Assembly (NCBI GenBank): GCA_017620025.1
Contig: JAFZRF010000005.1
Coordinates: forward strand, 1 to 37,453
DNA from: Ruminococcus sp.
Lineage (GTDB): Bacteria > Bacillota > Clostridia > Oscillospirales > Ruminococcaceae
Direction: 5' to 3'
DNA: 37,453 nt
The notes under the pieces are model-generated. The model had not been told where the DNA came from, made no database searches, and saw only the letters and a program-made list of their open reading frames with translations. This document shows, piece after piece, positions 8,690 to 16,411 of the stretch. A program made the translations under genes and the position numbers. The stretch's first letter is position 1. Each line of letters begins with the position of its first letter.

Positions 8690-8855
8690 AAGGTAGAGGT
8701 GCGGCTGAAAAGAGTACCTGTGCAGAGGACCACCTGTCCGGTGAAGCACAGTGAAAGGTGATGCTGCCGAGGGGCTGTTTCCGGTAAACTCAGCTCCGGC
8801 TCGGGACTTAACAGGTCTCCGGCTGTCATCATTTGTTATGATGGAGAGCTATCGC
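8690..8855 (+). promoter_or_regulatory. Lysine riboswitch (L box)
   Basis: The conserved blocks of the lysine aptamer are present in order. AGGTAGAGGTGCGG (8691-8704) is followed by AAGAGTA, then GTGAAAGGTGATGCTGCCGA (compare the B. subtilis lysC GGCTGAAAGG and GTCGCCGAAG blocks), and finally GGCTGTCA plus TGGAGAGCTATC (to about 8853). The closing P1 helix pairs GGTAG (8692-8696) with CTATC (8849-8853). A P4-like stem GGGCTG/CAGCTCC is visible. With the terminator at 8899-8929 it should switch off the lysine operon by transcription termination when lysine is bound. Confidence 0.92.
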
Positions 8856-8898
8856 ATAATACATTTATGCCATGTATTTCTATTATAACTCATGATGG

Positions 8899-8929
8899 AC
8901 CGGTTTGCAACCGGTTTTCTTTATTTTTC
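8899..8929 (+). terminator. Riboswitch-controlled intrinsic terminator
   Basis: ACCGGTT (8899-8905) pairs with AACCGGT (8909-8915) around a 3-base loop, followed by TTTTCTTTATTTTT. It lies 45 bases after the lysine aptamer and 30 bases before the asd start, the expected expression platform. Confidence 0.85.
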
Positions 8930-8960
8930 AGTAATTTAATAATAAAAAGGAGAGTTAAGT

Positions 8961-10043
8961 ATGAAAAAGCAGTACAATGTCGGCATAATCGGCGCTACGG
9001 GTATGGTAGGTCAGAGATTTGCAACACTTCTTGAGAACCACCCGTGGTTCAACGTAAAGGTGCTCGCTGCATCGCCCAGATCAGCAGGCCAGACTTATGA
9101 GGAGGCAGCAGGCAGCAGATGGAAGATGACAACTCCCATGCCTGAGTCCATGAAGAATATGGTGCTCCTCGATGCAACAAGTGATATTGAGAAGATCGCA
9201 GAGCAGGTTGATTTCTGCTTCTGTGCAGTAGATATGAAGAAGGACGAGATCAAGGTCCTTGAGGAGAAATACGCAAAGGCTGAGTGCCCGATCGTATCCA
9301 ACAACTCCGCACACCGTTTCACACCCGATGTACCTATGGTAGTACCGGAGATCAACCCTGAGCATATCGAGATCATCAAGGCTCAGAGAGAGCGTCTCGG
9401 CACAAAGAGAGGCTTCATCGCAGTCAAGTCCAACTGCTCAATCCAGAGCTATGTTCCCGCACTTCACCCGCTGAGAAAGTTCGGCCTTACAAAGGTCCTC
9501 GCCTGCACATACCAGGCTATCTCCGGCGCAGGCAAGAACTTCGAGACATGGCCTGAGATGCTGGATAATCTTATCCCGTATATCGGCGGCGAAGAGGAGA
9601 AATCCGAGCAGGAGCCGCTGAAGGTATGGGGCGAGATCAAAGGCAACGAGATCGTGAAGGCAGAGACTCCTCTGATCACGACACAGTGCCTGAGAGTTCC
9701 CGTATCAGACGGACACACAGCAGCAGTATTCGTATCCTTTGAGAACAAGCCCTCCAAGGAAGAGATCCTCCAGCTCTGGAAGGACTTCAAGGGCGTACCG
9801 CAGGAGCTCGAGCTTCCCAGCGCACCCAAGCAGTTCATCCACTACTTTGAGGAGAACGACCGTCCGCAGGCAAAGCTCGACAGAAACCTCGAGGGCGGTA
9901 TGGCAGTATCAACAGGACGTCTCCGTGAGGATACACAGTACGATTACAAGTTCGTATGCCTTTCACACAATACACTCAGAGGCGCAGCCGGCGGCGGAGT
10001 ACTTCTCGCAGAGCTGCTTGCAGCCAAAGGATACTTTGATTAA
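8961..10043 (+). CDS. asd: Aspartate-semialdehyde dehydrogenase
   Basis: Asd reduces aspartyl phosphate to aspartate semialdehyde, the branch point to lysine, threonine and methionine. The 360-aa protein begins with the NADP-binding GIIGATGMVGQRF (8-20). The catalytic cysteine is C159 in VKSNCSIQS, and the active-site histidine is H252 in VPVSDGHTAAV. The SNCS rather than GNCT context and the overall length fit the archaeal/fungal-like branch of the family. It is the first gene after the lysine riboswitch, with AAAGGAG 9 bases before ATG. A four-helix-bundle cassette separates it from dapA. Confidence 0.95.
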   Translation: MKKQYNVGIIGATGMVGQRFATLLENHPWFNVKVLAASPRSAGQTYEEAAGSRWKMTTPMPESMKNMVLLDATSDIEKIAEQVDFCFCAVDMKKDEIKVLEEKYAKAECPIVSNNSAHRFTPDVPMVVPEINPEHIEIIKAQRERLGTKRGFIAVKSNCSIQSYVPALHPLRKFGLTKVLACTYQAISGAGKNFETWPEMLDNLIPYIGGEEEKSEQEPLKVWGEIKGNEIVKAETPLITTQCLRVPVSDGHTAAVFVSFENKPSKEEILQLWKDFKGVPQELELPSAPKQFIHYFEENDRPQAKLDRNLEGGMAVSTGRLREDTQYDYKFVCLSHNTLRGAAGGGVLLAELLAAKGYFD

Positions 10044-10055
10044 TTCATAATTAAG

Positions 10056-10073
10056 AATTCATAATTCATAATT
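10056..10073 (+). repeat. Left arm of an 18-bp inverted repeat flanking the four-helix-bundle gene
   Basis: AATTCATAATTCATAATT is the exact reverse complement of the right arm at 10467-10484. It lies 13 bases after the asd stop, within a longer AT-rich run of TAATTCATAATTAAG type. Confidence 0.85.
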
Positions 10074-10092
10074 ATGGATGCCGGAATGACAG

Positions 10093-10437
10093 ATGAAAGA
10101 TAATATTATCGTTTCAAAAAGCAAGCATTTTGCTTTAAGAATAATTAGACTGCGGAAGTATCTTGTTTCTGAAAAACATGAATACGTTATGTCGAAGCAG
10201 ATACTACGCTGCGGTACAAGTATCGGTGCTAACGTCAAAGAGGCAATAAGAGGGCAGAGCAAGCCTGACTTCTATTCAAAGCTCAATATTGCTTTAAAAG
10301 AAGCAAGCGAGACAGAATACTGGCTTGAACTGCTGCATGAGAGCGGCTATATCGAGGAAAAGTATTTTTCTGGTATCTACAATGATTGTCAGGAGATAAT
10401 CAGGATACTGATTTCAATCTGTAAGACAAATCAATAG
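10093..10437 (+). CDS. Four-helix-bundle protein (23S rRNA intervening-sequence type)
   Basis: This 114-aa protein matches the small 'four helix bundle' family first known from 23S rRNA intervening sequences (IVP-like). The hallmarks are a helix with SKQILRCGTSIGANVKEAIRGQSKPDF (about 34-60), then LNIALKEASETEYWLELL (about 64-81), and a final helix IIRILISICK. Homologues form pentameric rings in crystal structures; the cellular role is unknown. Base composition is more AT-rich than its neighbours, its ribosome binding site is weak, and it is flanked by an 18-bp inverted repeat. It looks like a mobile passenger inserted between asd and dapA. An in-frame upstream ATG at 10078 is blocked by a stop, so the start is fixed at 10093. 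Confidence 0.88.
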   Translation: MKDNIIVSKSKHFALRIIRLRKYLVSEKHEYVMSKQILRCGTSIGANVKEAIRGQSKPDFYSKLNIALKEASETEYWLELLHESGYIEEKYFSGIYNDCQEIIRILISICKTNQ

Positions 10438-10466
10438 AGTTTTCTTAATATCAATTATGAATTAAG

Positions 10467-10484
10467 AATTATGAATTATGAATT
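10467..10484 (-). repeat. Right arm of the 18-bp inverted repeat
   Basis: AATTATGAATTATGAATT is the perfect complement of the left arm at 10056-10073. It lies 11 bases before the GGAGGT ribosome binding site of dapA. Confidence 0.85.
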
Positions 10485-10505
10485 GAATAACGGAGGTAAA
10501 GCGTT

Positions 10506-11396
10506 ATGAAAAACACCATCTTCACCGGAGCGGCTATCGCTATCATCACCCCGATGAATGCTGACGGCTCCATAAACTATGATGAGCTCGGAAAGCTCAT
10601 TGACTATCAGATAAACAACTCTACCGATGCTATCGTTATATGCGGTACCACCGGTGAGGCTTCCACTATGACAGATGACGAGCACATCGAGTGCATCAGG
10701 TACACCGTTGAGCGTGCAGCCGGCAGAGTACCCGTTATCGCAGGCACAGGCAGCAACGATACAGCATACGCAGTAAAGCTCTCAAAGGAGGCTGAGGCTG
10801 TAGGCGCTGACGGACTGCTCCTCGTAACACCCTACTACAACAAGACAACACAGAAGGGTCTTATCGGACACTTCACCGCTGTTGCTGACGCAGTGAATAT
10901 CCCGATAATCCTCTACAACATCCCCGGCCGTACAGGTATGTCCATCGAGGTTGCAACTGTGAAGAAGCTTGCTGAGCACAGAAACATCGTTGCTATCAAG
11001 GAAGCAAGCGGAAACATCAGCTATACCGCAAAGCTCATTGCTGAGTGCGGCGATATGATCGATGTATACAGCGGCAATGATGATATGATCGTCCCGATCA
11101 TGTCTCTCGGCGGAAAGGGCGTTATTTCAGTCCTTTCACACGTTATCCCGAAGCAGACACACGATATGGTTCAGTACTGCCTCGATAACAACTACGCTGA
11201 GGCTACAAAGCTCCAGATAGAGTACCTTGACCTTATCAACAACCTCTTCATCGAGGTAAATCCCATTCCCGCAAAGGAAGCAATGAATATGCTGGGCTGG
11301 AGCGCAGGTCCCTGCCGTATGCCTCTCTGCGAGATGTCAGACGAGCATAAGGAAATTCTCCGTGCATCACTTGCAAAGCACGGCCTGCTGAAGTAA
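10506..11396 (+). CDS. dapA: 4-hydroxy-tetrahydrodipicolinate synthase
   Basis: DapA condenses pyruvate with aspartate semialdehyde, the first committed step to diaminopimelate and lysine. The 296-aa TIM-barrel protein has the family signatures: GTTGEAST (47-54, T48 and T49 of the proton relay), LLVTPYYNK (Y111), LYNIPGRTG (Y137, R142) and the Schiff-base lysine K165 in VAIKEASGN. GGAGGT precedes ATG. It is the second biosynthetic gene of the riboswitch operon. A GCCGTCC/GGACGGC hairpin without a T run (11405-11431) lies between it and dapB. Confidence 0.96.
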   Translation: MKNTIFTGAAIAIITPMNADGSINYDELGKLIDYQINNSTDAIVICGTTGEASTMTDDEHIECIRYTVERAAGRVPVIAGTGSNDTAYAVKLSKEAEAVGADGLLLVTPYYNKTTQKGLIGHFTAVADAVNIPIILYNIPGRTGMSIEVATVKKLAEHRNIVAIKEASGNISYTAKLIAECGDMIDVYSGNDDMIVPIMSLGGKGVISVLSHVIPKQTHDMVQYCLDNNYAEATKLQIEYLDLINNLFIEVNPIPAKEAMNMLGWSAGPCRMPLCEMSDEHKEILRASLAKHGLLK

Positions 11397-11458
11397 GATA
11401 TACCGCCGTCCTTCCGTTATGGCGGGACGGCATGACGAATACAAAGGAAGTGAGAACC

Positions 11459-12214
11459 ATGACCAATATAGCTATTTGCGGTGCTAACGGCAAGATGGGA
11501 AAGAATATCTATAACTGCATCAAAGAGCGTGAGGACTGCAAGGCAGTCGCAGGCGTTGATATCTATACCGAGCAGTATGCAGATTTCCCGATAGTTGAGA
11601 CTCCGGCACAGCTTCCCGTTAAGCCCGATGTTATTATCGATTTCTCCAATCCCGCACTGCTTGACGGACTTCTTGACTACTGCCTCTCAACAGGCACACC
11701 TCTCGTTATAGGCTCTACAGGCTACTCCGACGAGCAGATAGCACAGATAAAAAAGGCTGCCGGACAGATACCGGTATTCTTCACCTTCAATATGTCTATC
11801 GGCATCAATCTGCTGGTGAACCTTGCCAAGAAGGCAGCAGCAGTCCTTGGTGACCAGTTCGATATCGAGATAGTTGAAAAGCACCACAACCAGAAAATCG
11901 ATGCTCCGAGCGGCACAGCCATAATGCTGGCAAACGCCATAAACGAGACACTCGACAACTCCAAGCACTATGTATACGACAGACACTCACGCCGTCAGAA
12001 GCGTGAGAAGTCAGAGATAGGTATGCACGCAATCCGCGGCGGCACTATCGTAGGCGAGCATGATGTTATCTTTGCCGGACAGGACGAGGTCATCACTCTT
12101 TCACACAGCGCAGCATCCAAGATGGTATTTGCCGAGGGTGCAGTAAATGCCGCTGTATACCTCAAGGACAGAGCTCCCGGCCTCTACGATATGCAGATGC
12201 TGGTAGGGGAGTAA
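11459..12214 (+). CDS. dapB: 4-hydroxy-tetrahydrodipicolinate reductase
   Basis: DapB reduces hydroxy-tetrahydrodipicolinate to tetrahydrodipicolinate. The 251-aa protein starts with the NAD(P)-binding ICGANGKMGKNI. It contains GSTGY, and the catalytic/substrate motif EKHHNQKIDAPSGTA (His-His and Lys as in the E. coli enzyme). An ATG 27 bases upstream (11432) is in frame, but AAAGGAAGTG stands properly before the ATG at 11459 and family proteins begin right at the Rossmann strand, so the later start is preferred. Confidence 0.93.
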   Translation: MTNIAICGANGKMGKNIYNCIKEREDCKAVAGVDIYTEQYADFPIVETPAQLPVKPDVIIDFSNPALLDGLLDYCLSTGTPLVIGSTGYSDEQIAQIKKAAGQIPVFFTFNMSIGINLLVNLAKKAAAVLGDQFDIEIVEKHHNQKIDAPSGTAIMLANAINETLDNSKHYVYDRHSRRQKREKSEIGMHAIRGGTIVGEHDVIFAGQDEVITLSHSAASKMVFAEGAVNAAVYLKDRAPGLYDMQMLVGE

Positions 12215-12293
12215 TAAGTCACAAACTATGTTCAATGCTTCTCCGTCAAAGGCGACAGGGAAGTAAATATAAATCCAGAAGGAGATATTTCCA

Positions 12294-13283
12294 ATGAGCA
12301 AGGTAAGAATAGGAATCGCAGGCTACGGCAACCTTGGTAAGGGCGTAGAGCTTGCTATCAGACAGAATGACGATATGGAGCTGGCAGGTATCTTTACCCG
12401 CCGTGATCCTTCAACACTGAAGCCCCTCACAGCAGGCGCTCCCGTGTACAGCATTGATTCGATCCAGGACAAGAAGGATGATATCGATGTACTTATAATC
12501 TGCGGAGGCAGTGCTACAGACCTTCCGAAGCAGACTCCCGAGCTTGCAAAGTACTTCAACGTTATCGACAGCTTCGATACCCATGCACGTATTCCCGAGC
12601 ACTTCGCAAACGTAGACAAGGCCGCAAAGGAGTCCGGTCACCTCGCATTCATCTCACTCGGCTGGGATCCCGGCCTGTTCTCACTGAACAGACTCTATGC
12701 TGAGTCAATACTCCCCAACGGCAAGAGCTATACATTCTGGGGCAAGGGCGTAAGCCAAGGTCACTCAGATGCTATCCGCCGTGTAGAGGGCGTAAAGAGA
12801 GGCATTCAGTACACTATCCCTGTTGAGTCCGCTATGGAGCAGGTACGTTCCGGAAGCCAGCCTGAGCTCACAACACGCCAGAAGCACACAAGAGAGTGCT
12901 GGATAGTACCCGAGGAGGGCGCAGATCTCGCAAAGATCGAGGAGTCCATCAAGACAATGAAGAACTACTTCGATCAGTATGATACAACAGTAAACTTCAT
13001 CACTGAGGAAGAGTTCGATGCTGTTCACAACAAGATGCCTCACGGCGGCTTTGTTATGAGAAGCGGTCTCACCGGCGACGGCGAGAAGACTCATCAGATG
13101 ATAGAGTATTCACTCAAGCTCGAGTCCAACCCTGAGTTCACAGCAAGCGTTCTTATCTGCTTTGCAAGAGCTATGGCAAGACTCAAGGCAGAGGGTGCTA
13201 CAGGCTGCAAGACAGCTTTCGATATCGCTCCCGCTTACCTTTCACCTCTCTCCGCAGAGGAGCTCAGAGCTACAATGCTCTGA
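12294..13283 (+). CDS. ddh: meso-Diaminopimelate D-dehydrogenase
   Basis: Ddh makes meso-diaminopimelate from tetrahydrodipicolinate in one NADPH-dependent amination, replacing the four-step succinylase/acetylase routes. The 329-aa sequence has the GIAGYGNLGKGVE nucleotide loop (7-19), IFTRRDP (34-40), SFDTHARIPEH (substrate region), LGWDPGLFSLNR, and FWGKGVSQGHSDAIRRVEGV (about 147-166), all characteristic of Ddh. AAGGAG stands before ATG. It is the last gene of the lysine operon, closed by the terminator at 13301-13331. Its presence explains why no dapD/E/F genes are needed here. Confidence 0.95.
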   Translation: MSKVRIGIAGYGNLGKGVELAIRQNDDMELAGIFTRRDPSTLKPLTAGAPVYSIDSIQDKKDDIDVLIICGGSATDLPKQTPELAKYFNVIDSFDTHARIPEHFANVDKAAKESGHLAFISLGWDPGLFSLNRLYAESILPNGKSYTFWGKGVSQGHSDAIRRVEGVKRGIQYTIPVESAMEQVRSGSQPELTTRQKHTRECWIVPEEGADLAKIEESIKTMKNYFDQYDTTVNFITEEEFDAVHNKMPHGGFVMRSGLTGDGEKTHQMIEYSLKLESNPEFTASVLICFARAMARLKAEGATGCKTAFDIAPAYLSPLSAEELRATML

Positions 13284-13300
13284 TCCCGGAATAAAGATAA

Positions 13301-13331
13301 AGCCGCAGCCCGGAAGGACTGCGGTTTTTTG
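13301..13331 (+). terminator. Terminator of the lysine operon
   Basis: CCGCAG (13303-13308) pairs with CTGCGG (13319-13324), followed by TTTTTTG. Confidence 0.88.
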
Positions 13332-13347
13332 TCAACAGAATATGATT

Positions 13348-13376
13348 TCGTAAATCAGCTCTATTTTGATTTACGA
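13348..13376. other. 10-bp inverted repeat between the lysine operon and the lipoprotein genes
   Basis: TCGTAAATCA (13348-13357) and TGATTTACGA (13367-13376) are perfectly complementary with a 9-base loop. CTTTTG follows, so it may be a backup terminator. Alternatively it is an operator upstream of the promoter at 13408. Confidence 0.45.
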
Positions 13377-13407
13377 CTTTTGCGGAGTACATAGCCCTCT
13401 TTTATAG

Positions 13408-13436
13408 TTGCAATCTTCTGTGAAAAGTGATATAAT
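13408..13436 (+). promoter_or_regulatory. Promoter of the tandem lipoprotein genes
   Basis: TTGCAA (13408-13413), a 17-base spacer and TATAAT (13431-13436), with an extended TGA just before the -10. Confidence 0.75.
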
Positions 13437-13474
13437 TAAACAAATATCATTCTGAAAGGAGCAATAGACTTACC

Positions 13475-14800
13475 ATGAGACTGAATAGAATGATCCTTCC
13501 GATGCTGTGCTGCACCATGCTTTCAGGCTGCGCTTCTGCGGTTATCGGAAGCGAGGTTTCCTCTGAGCCTGAGACTGCGACGCAGGAAGAAACACAGTCA
13601 GCAACAGAACAAACGGAAGAACCAGCTACAGAACCTGAACAGCCTGACGATCCTAAAACAGAGATACGTAAGCTCCGTGCCGGGGAGCCTGATGTTCCCA
13701 TACGCTTCAACTTCAAAAAGGAAGGCGAGGTCATCGGGGTATATTATAAGCAGGAAAGAATGTGTGAGATAAAGCCCGACCGAATACCGGACGACGATAC
13801 CGTCATCACCGGAATGGACTGCGATTTTGACGGTATAGAGGACGTATACATAAGCGGTGAACCGAGGCCTGTGCTGATGACCACCGGTGATTACTGGGTC
13901 TGCGATCCGGAGACTCTTGAATTCCATATATCGGATAAGCATGGCTTCTATTTCGGAAAAGGTCTTGAAGCGACAGCGTTTACAAAAAAGCTTGAAACAA
14001 AGTACAGCGAGTCCCCAAAAACTGAATGTACCCTTACACTCGAATGGAAAGAAGGAGAGCTCGTTCCGGTCGCTCTGAAAAAGAAGACTATGAGGTCTTT
14101 TAATATAGATAATAACATTGCGATAATGCATTATGAGGATAACTATGATTTTGACGAGAACGGAGATCCTATGCTTGTAAGCCGTACTCTGCTGTCCGAT
14201 GATACAGACGACGAGTATGTTAAGAACGAGCTCTATGTACGTGTTACCGATGATGCGGTAGAGTGTATGCGCGGACGTGATGTGATACAGACCATACCGG
14301 TTGAAGGCATAAGCAAGATCGCTGCCGCACTGAACGGTATGCCTGAGGTCGGCACAGGCCCGAAGCCGCTCATCTATGCCCCGATCGCCCGCATGGAGGA
14401 TTATGACTTTGACGGCTATGACGATCTTCGCATAGTTACAGGCACAGATAAAACAGGCGCTGCCGGCAGCTTTTCTTTCTACCGCTATGATCCGTCCTCT
14501 GGTCAGTATAAGGAATGGCCGGAGCTCAATGCCCTTCCTGCTGCACCGGAAACAGACCCTCATGACGAGTACCTGTATTACGAAACTTCAGTTTTTGAAG
14601 ATAACACTCTTATCAGCAGTATCTATTATCTCTCATGGGAGAACGGCAGGCTGGTGCCGGTGATGCACAATGACAATATAACAGTGTTCTCAGAAAACGG
14701 AGAAGTTTATTTCACAGACAATGCCGGATACAGATATGACGAAAACGGCAACGAGTACAAGTGCACAGCATTTGAGTACCCGAAGACAGTCAGCGGCTGA
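13475..14800 (+). CDS. Secreted lipoprotein with Asp-rich FDG repeats, paralogue A
   Basis: This 441-aa protein has a lipoprotein signal peptide with the lipobox LSGC (cysteine at 19), then an acidic Thr/Glu/Pro-rich spacer (about 28-62) that probably spans the cell wall. The body holds two copies of an Asp-rich turn: CDFDGIEDVYI (about 113-123) and YDFDGYDDLRI (about 309-319). Each is followed by a strand-rich segment (TGDYWVCDPETLEF; GSFSFYRYDPSSGQY). This resembles the calcium-binding FG-GAP/XAC2610-type repeat, so a cell-surface beta-propeller-like binding protein is plausible. The function is unknown. AAAGGAG is about 13 bases before the ATG, rather far. The next gene is a paralogue with the same layout. 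Confidence 0.8.
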   Translation: MRLNRMILPMLCCTMLSGCASAVIGSEVSSEPETATQEETQSATEQTEEPATEPEQPDDPKTEIRKLRAGEPDVPIRFNFKKEGEVIGVYYKQERMCEIKPDRIPDDDTVITGMDCDFDGIEDVYISGEPRPVLMTTGDYWVCDPETLEFHISDKHGFYFGKGLEATAFTKKLETKYSESPKTECTLTLEWKEGELVPVALKKKTMRSFNIDNNIAIMHYEDNYDFDENGDPMLVSRTLLSDDTDDEYVKNELYVRVTDDAVECMRGRDVIQTIPVEGISKIAAALNGMPEVGTGPKPLIYAPIARMEDYDFDGYDDLRIVTGTDKTGAAGSFSFYRYDPSSGQYKEWPELNALPAAPETDPHDEYLYYETSVFEDNTLISSIYYLSWENGRLVPVMHNDNITVFSENGEVYFTDNAGYRYDENGNEYKCTAFEYPKTVSG

Positions 14801-14818
14801 CGGAAAGGAGTGATCTGA

Positions 14819-16066
14819 ATGAAGTATTCTATAATACCTGCTGCTCTGCTGATGTGCAGCATTCTCACAGGCTGCTCTGCTTCCGTTACAGAGAAGCCGG
14901 CAGTGAAAACAAATCAGGTGATCTCTGCCGAAGCTGCTGAGGAGAGTGTAACTGAAGCAGCTGCCGCCGGTAAATATGACAAAGACGAGGAGCCTGAGAT
15001 AGTGGCCTATGACGACAGGATAAAGGTCACTTATCTCGGTAAAGCGCAGGAGATACCCGTTAAGGAAAAACTCGATGACTACAAGGTCAGAAAGTGGTAT
15101 GACTATAATTTCGACGGATATACTGATCTGTATATCCCGCATCCGTACGAAAAGGATTATACAGGTGAATACTGGCTTTGGGACAATGAAAAGGGAGAAT
15201 TCGTGAAAACTGATGCCTTTTCTGTGAACGGGGTATCCCATGAGATGAAGCCGGATATATCGGCGAGACTTCTGAAGAGCGTACACGACAGACGCACAGT
15301 GTCATTCAGATGGCAGGGTGATAAGGTGGTTCCTGTGGAGATGATACAGTCATTTGTGAAGGACAATGTTGTATTTGATACCGTCTTCGGATACGATGAA
15401 GATTATAATATCGTGATGAAGGAGCGCAGATACTACTCAGAGGCCACACAGGAGGTATACAGGACTGAGCCGGTCAGTGATTATCTGCGTGTAACCGGTG
15501 GAGCACTTGAGCATATGAACGGCAGCAGAGTCGTTCAGAGCATCGGACTTGATGAGATATATGCGCCCGATAAAGTACCTGAGGCGGAGGAATGTATCCC
15601 GGGAACAGAGGACGTTATGTACGGAATAAACTACACAAGACTCGACCTTGACAGCGACGGTGACGATGATCTATGTATCACAGTCAAGTCAGAGGAGGGA
15701 AAAGGCGCAAAGAGATATATCTATTACCGTTACGACGAGGATTCGGATATGTTCAGCAGATGGGAGGAGCTTACCGATTCAGGAAAGAGAATAACGGTAA
15801 GCCCTGATGAGCCGTATCCCTACTATTACGAATACAAATCTGACGAGGAAGGCAGAGCTGTGCGTTATTACTACAGATTCGGGGATAACGGTCCTGTGCT
15901 TTTCAAAAAGGAAGATAAGAAGCAGAGTACTGTCCCGTATGACCCGGAACTTCCGGAAAGTGTCATAAGAGAAGATAAAGAACGGAAAAGAAATGATCCT
16001 GAAGAATACGGAATGACTGTATACAGGTACGACGAAGAGGGAAACGAGACGGTAGTTCTGAAATGA
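14819..16066 (+). CDS. Secreted lipoprotein with Asp-rich FDG repeats, paralogue B
   Basis: This 415-aa protein is a divergent tandem duplicate of the preceding gene. It has a signal peptide with lipobox LTGC (cysteine at 19), an acidic Ala/Glu spacer, then YNFDGYTDLYI (about 99-109) followed by TGEYWLWDNEKGEF. The second Asp-rich turn is LDSDGDDDLCI (about 279-289), followed by KRYIYYRYDEDSDMFSRW. The paired blocks line up with those of its neighbour, but most other sequence has drifted. AAAGGAG precedes ATG by 8 bases and it starts 18 bases after the first gene's stop, so the two form one operon. It probably binds a ligand or calcium at the outer face of the membrane; no enzymatic motif is seen. 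Confidence 0.8.
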   Translation: MKYSIIPAALLMCSILTGCSASVTEKPAVKTNQVISAEAAEESVTEAAAAGKYDKDEEPEIVAYDDRIKVTYLGKAQEIPVKEKLDDYKVRKWYDYNFDGYTDLYIPHPYEKDYTGEYWLWDNEKGEFVKTDAFSVNGVSHEMKPDISARLLKSVHDRRTVSFRWQGDKVVPVEMIQSFVKDNVVFDTVFGYDEDYNIVMKERRYYSEATQEVYRTEPVSDYLRVTGGALEHMNGSRVVQSIGLDEIYAPDKVPEAEECIPGTEDVMYGINYTRLDLDSDGDDDLCITVKSEEGKGAKRYIYYRYDEDSDMFSRWEELTDSGKRITVSPDEPYPYYYEYKSDEEGRAVRYYYRFGDNGPVLFKKEDKKQSTVPYDPELPESVIREDKERKRNDPEEYGMTVYRYDEEGNETVVLK

Positions 16067-16094
16067 CGCTGTCGGGAAAAGGATATCTAAAGAA

Positions 16095-16120
16095 ACAGCC
16101 GCAGAAAACTCTGCGGCTGT
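16095..16120 (+). terminator. Hairpin after the lipoprotein operon
   Basis: ACAGCCGCAGA pairs perfectly with TCTGCGGCTGT around AAAC. There is no strong T tract. The stem is nearly identical to the hairpin at 16351-16382 on the other side of repeat copy 2. Confidence 0.6.
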
Positions 16121-16142
16121 CAATATGTAAAAACTTAGTTCT

Positions 16143-16320
16143 ATCAGGGGACGCCTTCACTTGCAAGGCGTCCCCTCTTTCCAAACAGTCCCCCGGACTG
16201 TTTGGAAATTCACCCCTTGCGAAGCGCCCTGCGGAAAAATGCGGGACTCTGTCCCACACCCTGCCAGAGGCGCTGCCTCTGGACTCCGCTAAAGGGGCGC
16301 AGCCCCTTTAGCATCCCAGA
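16143..16320 (+). repeat. Multi-hairpin dispersed repeat, copy 2
   Basis: This complete copy runs from ATCAGGGGACGCC to CCCCTTTAGCATCCCAGAC. Hairpins in order are GGGGACGCCTT/AAGGCGTCCCC, CCAAACAGTC/GACTGTTTGG, GGGAC/GTCCC, CCAGAGGC/GCCTCTGG and CTAAAGGGG/CCCCTTTAG. It lies between the converging lipoprotein operon and metY-like gene, bracketed by two similar terminator hairpins. Confidence 0.92.
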
Positions 16321-16350
16321 CTGATTGAAAAAGAACTATTCTGACAAGTA

Positions 16351-16382
16351 AACAGCCGCAGAGTTTATGCTCTGCGGCTGTT
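16351..16382 (-). terminator. Terminator hairpin of the sulfhydrylase gene
   Basis: AACAGCCGCAGAG (16351-16363) and CTCTGCGGCTGTT (16370-16382) form a perfect 13-bp stem, about 30 bases after the sulfhydrylase stop on the minus strand. On that strand it is followed by TACTTGT, a weak T tract. Confidence 0.65.
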
Positions 16383-16411
16383 CTATAACAGGAGTATTTC
16401 AGTCAGTTATT

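Noticed and set aside
13598-14563. 321-codon minus-strand frame opposite the first lipoprotein gene
   Set aside because: The plus frame has a signal peptide, lipobox, promoter and paralogue; the antisense frame is Cys/Ile/Tyr-rich with no start signals.
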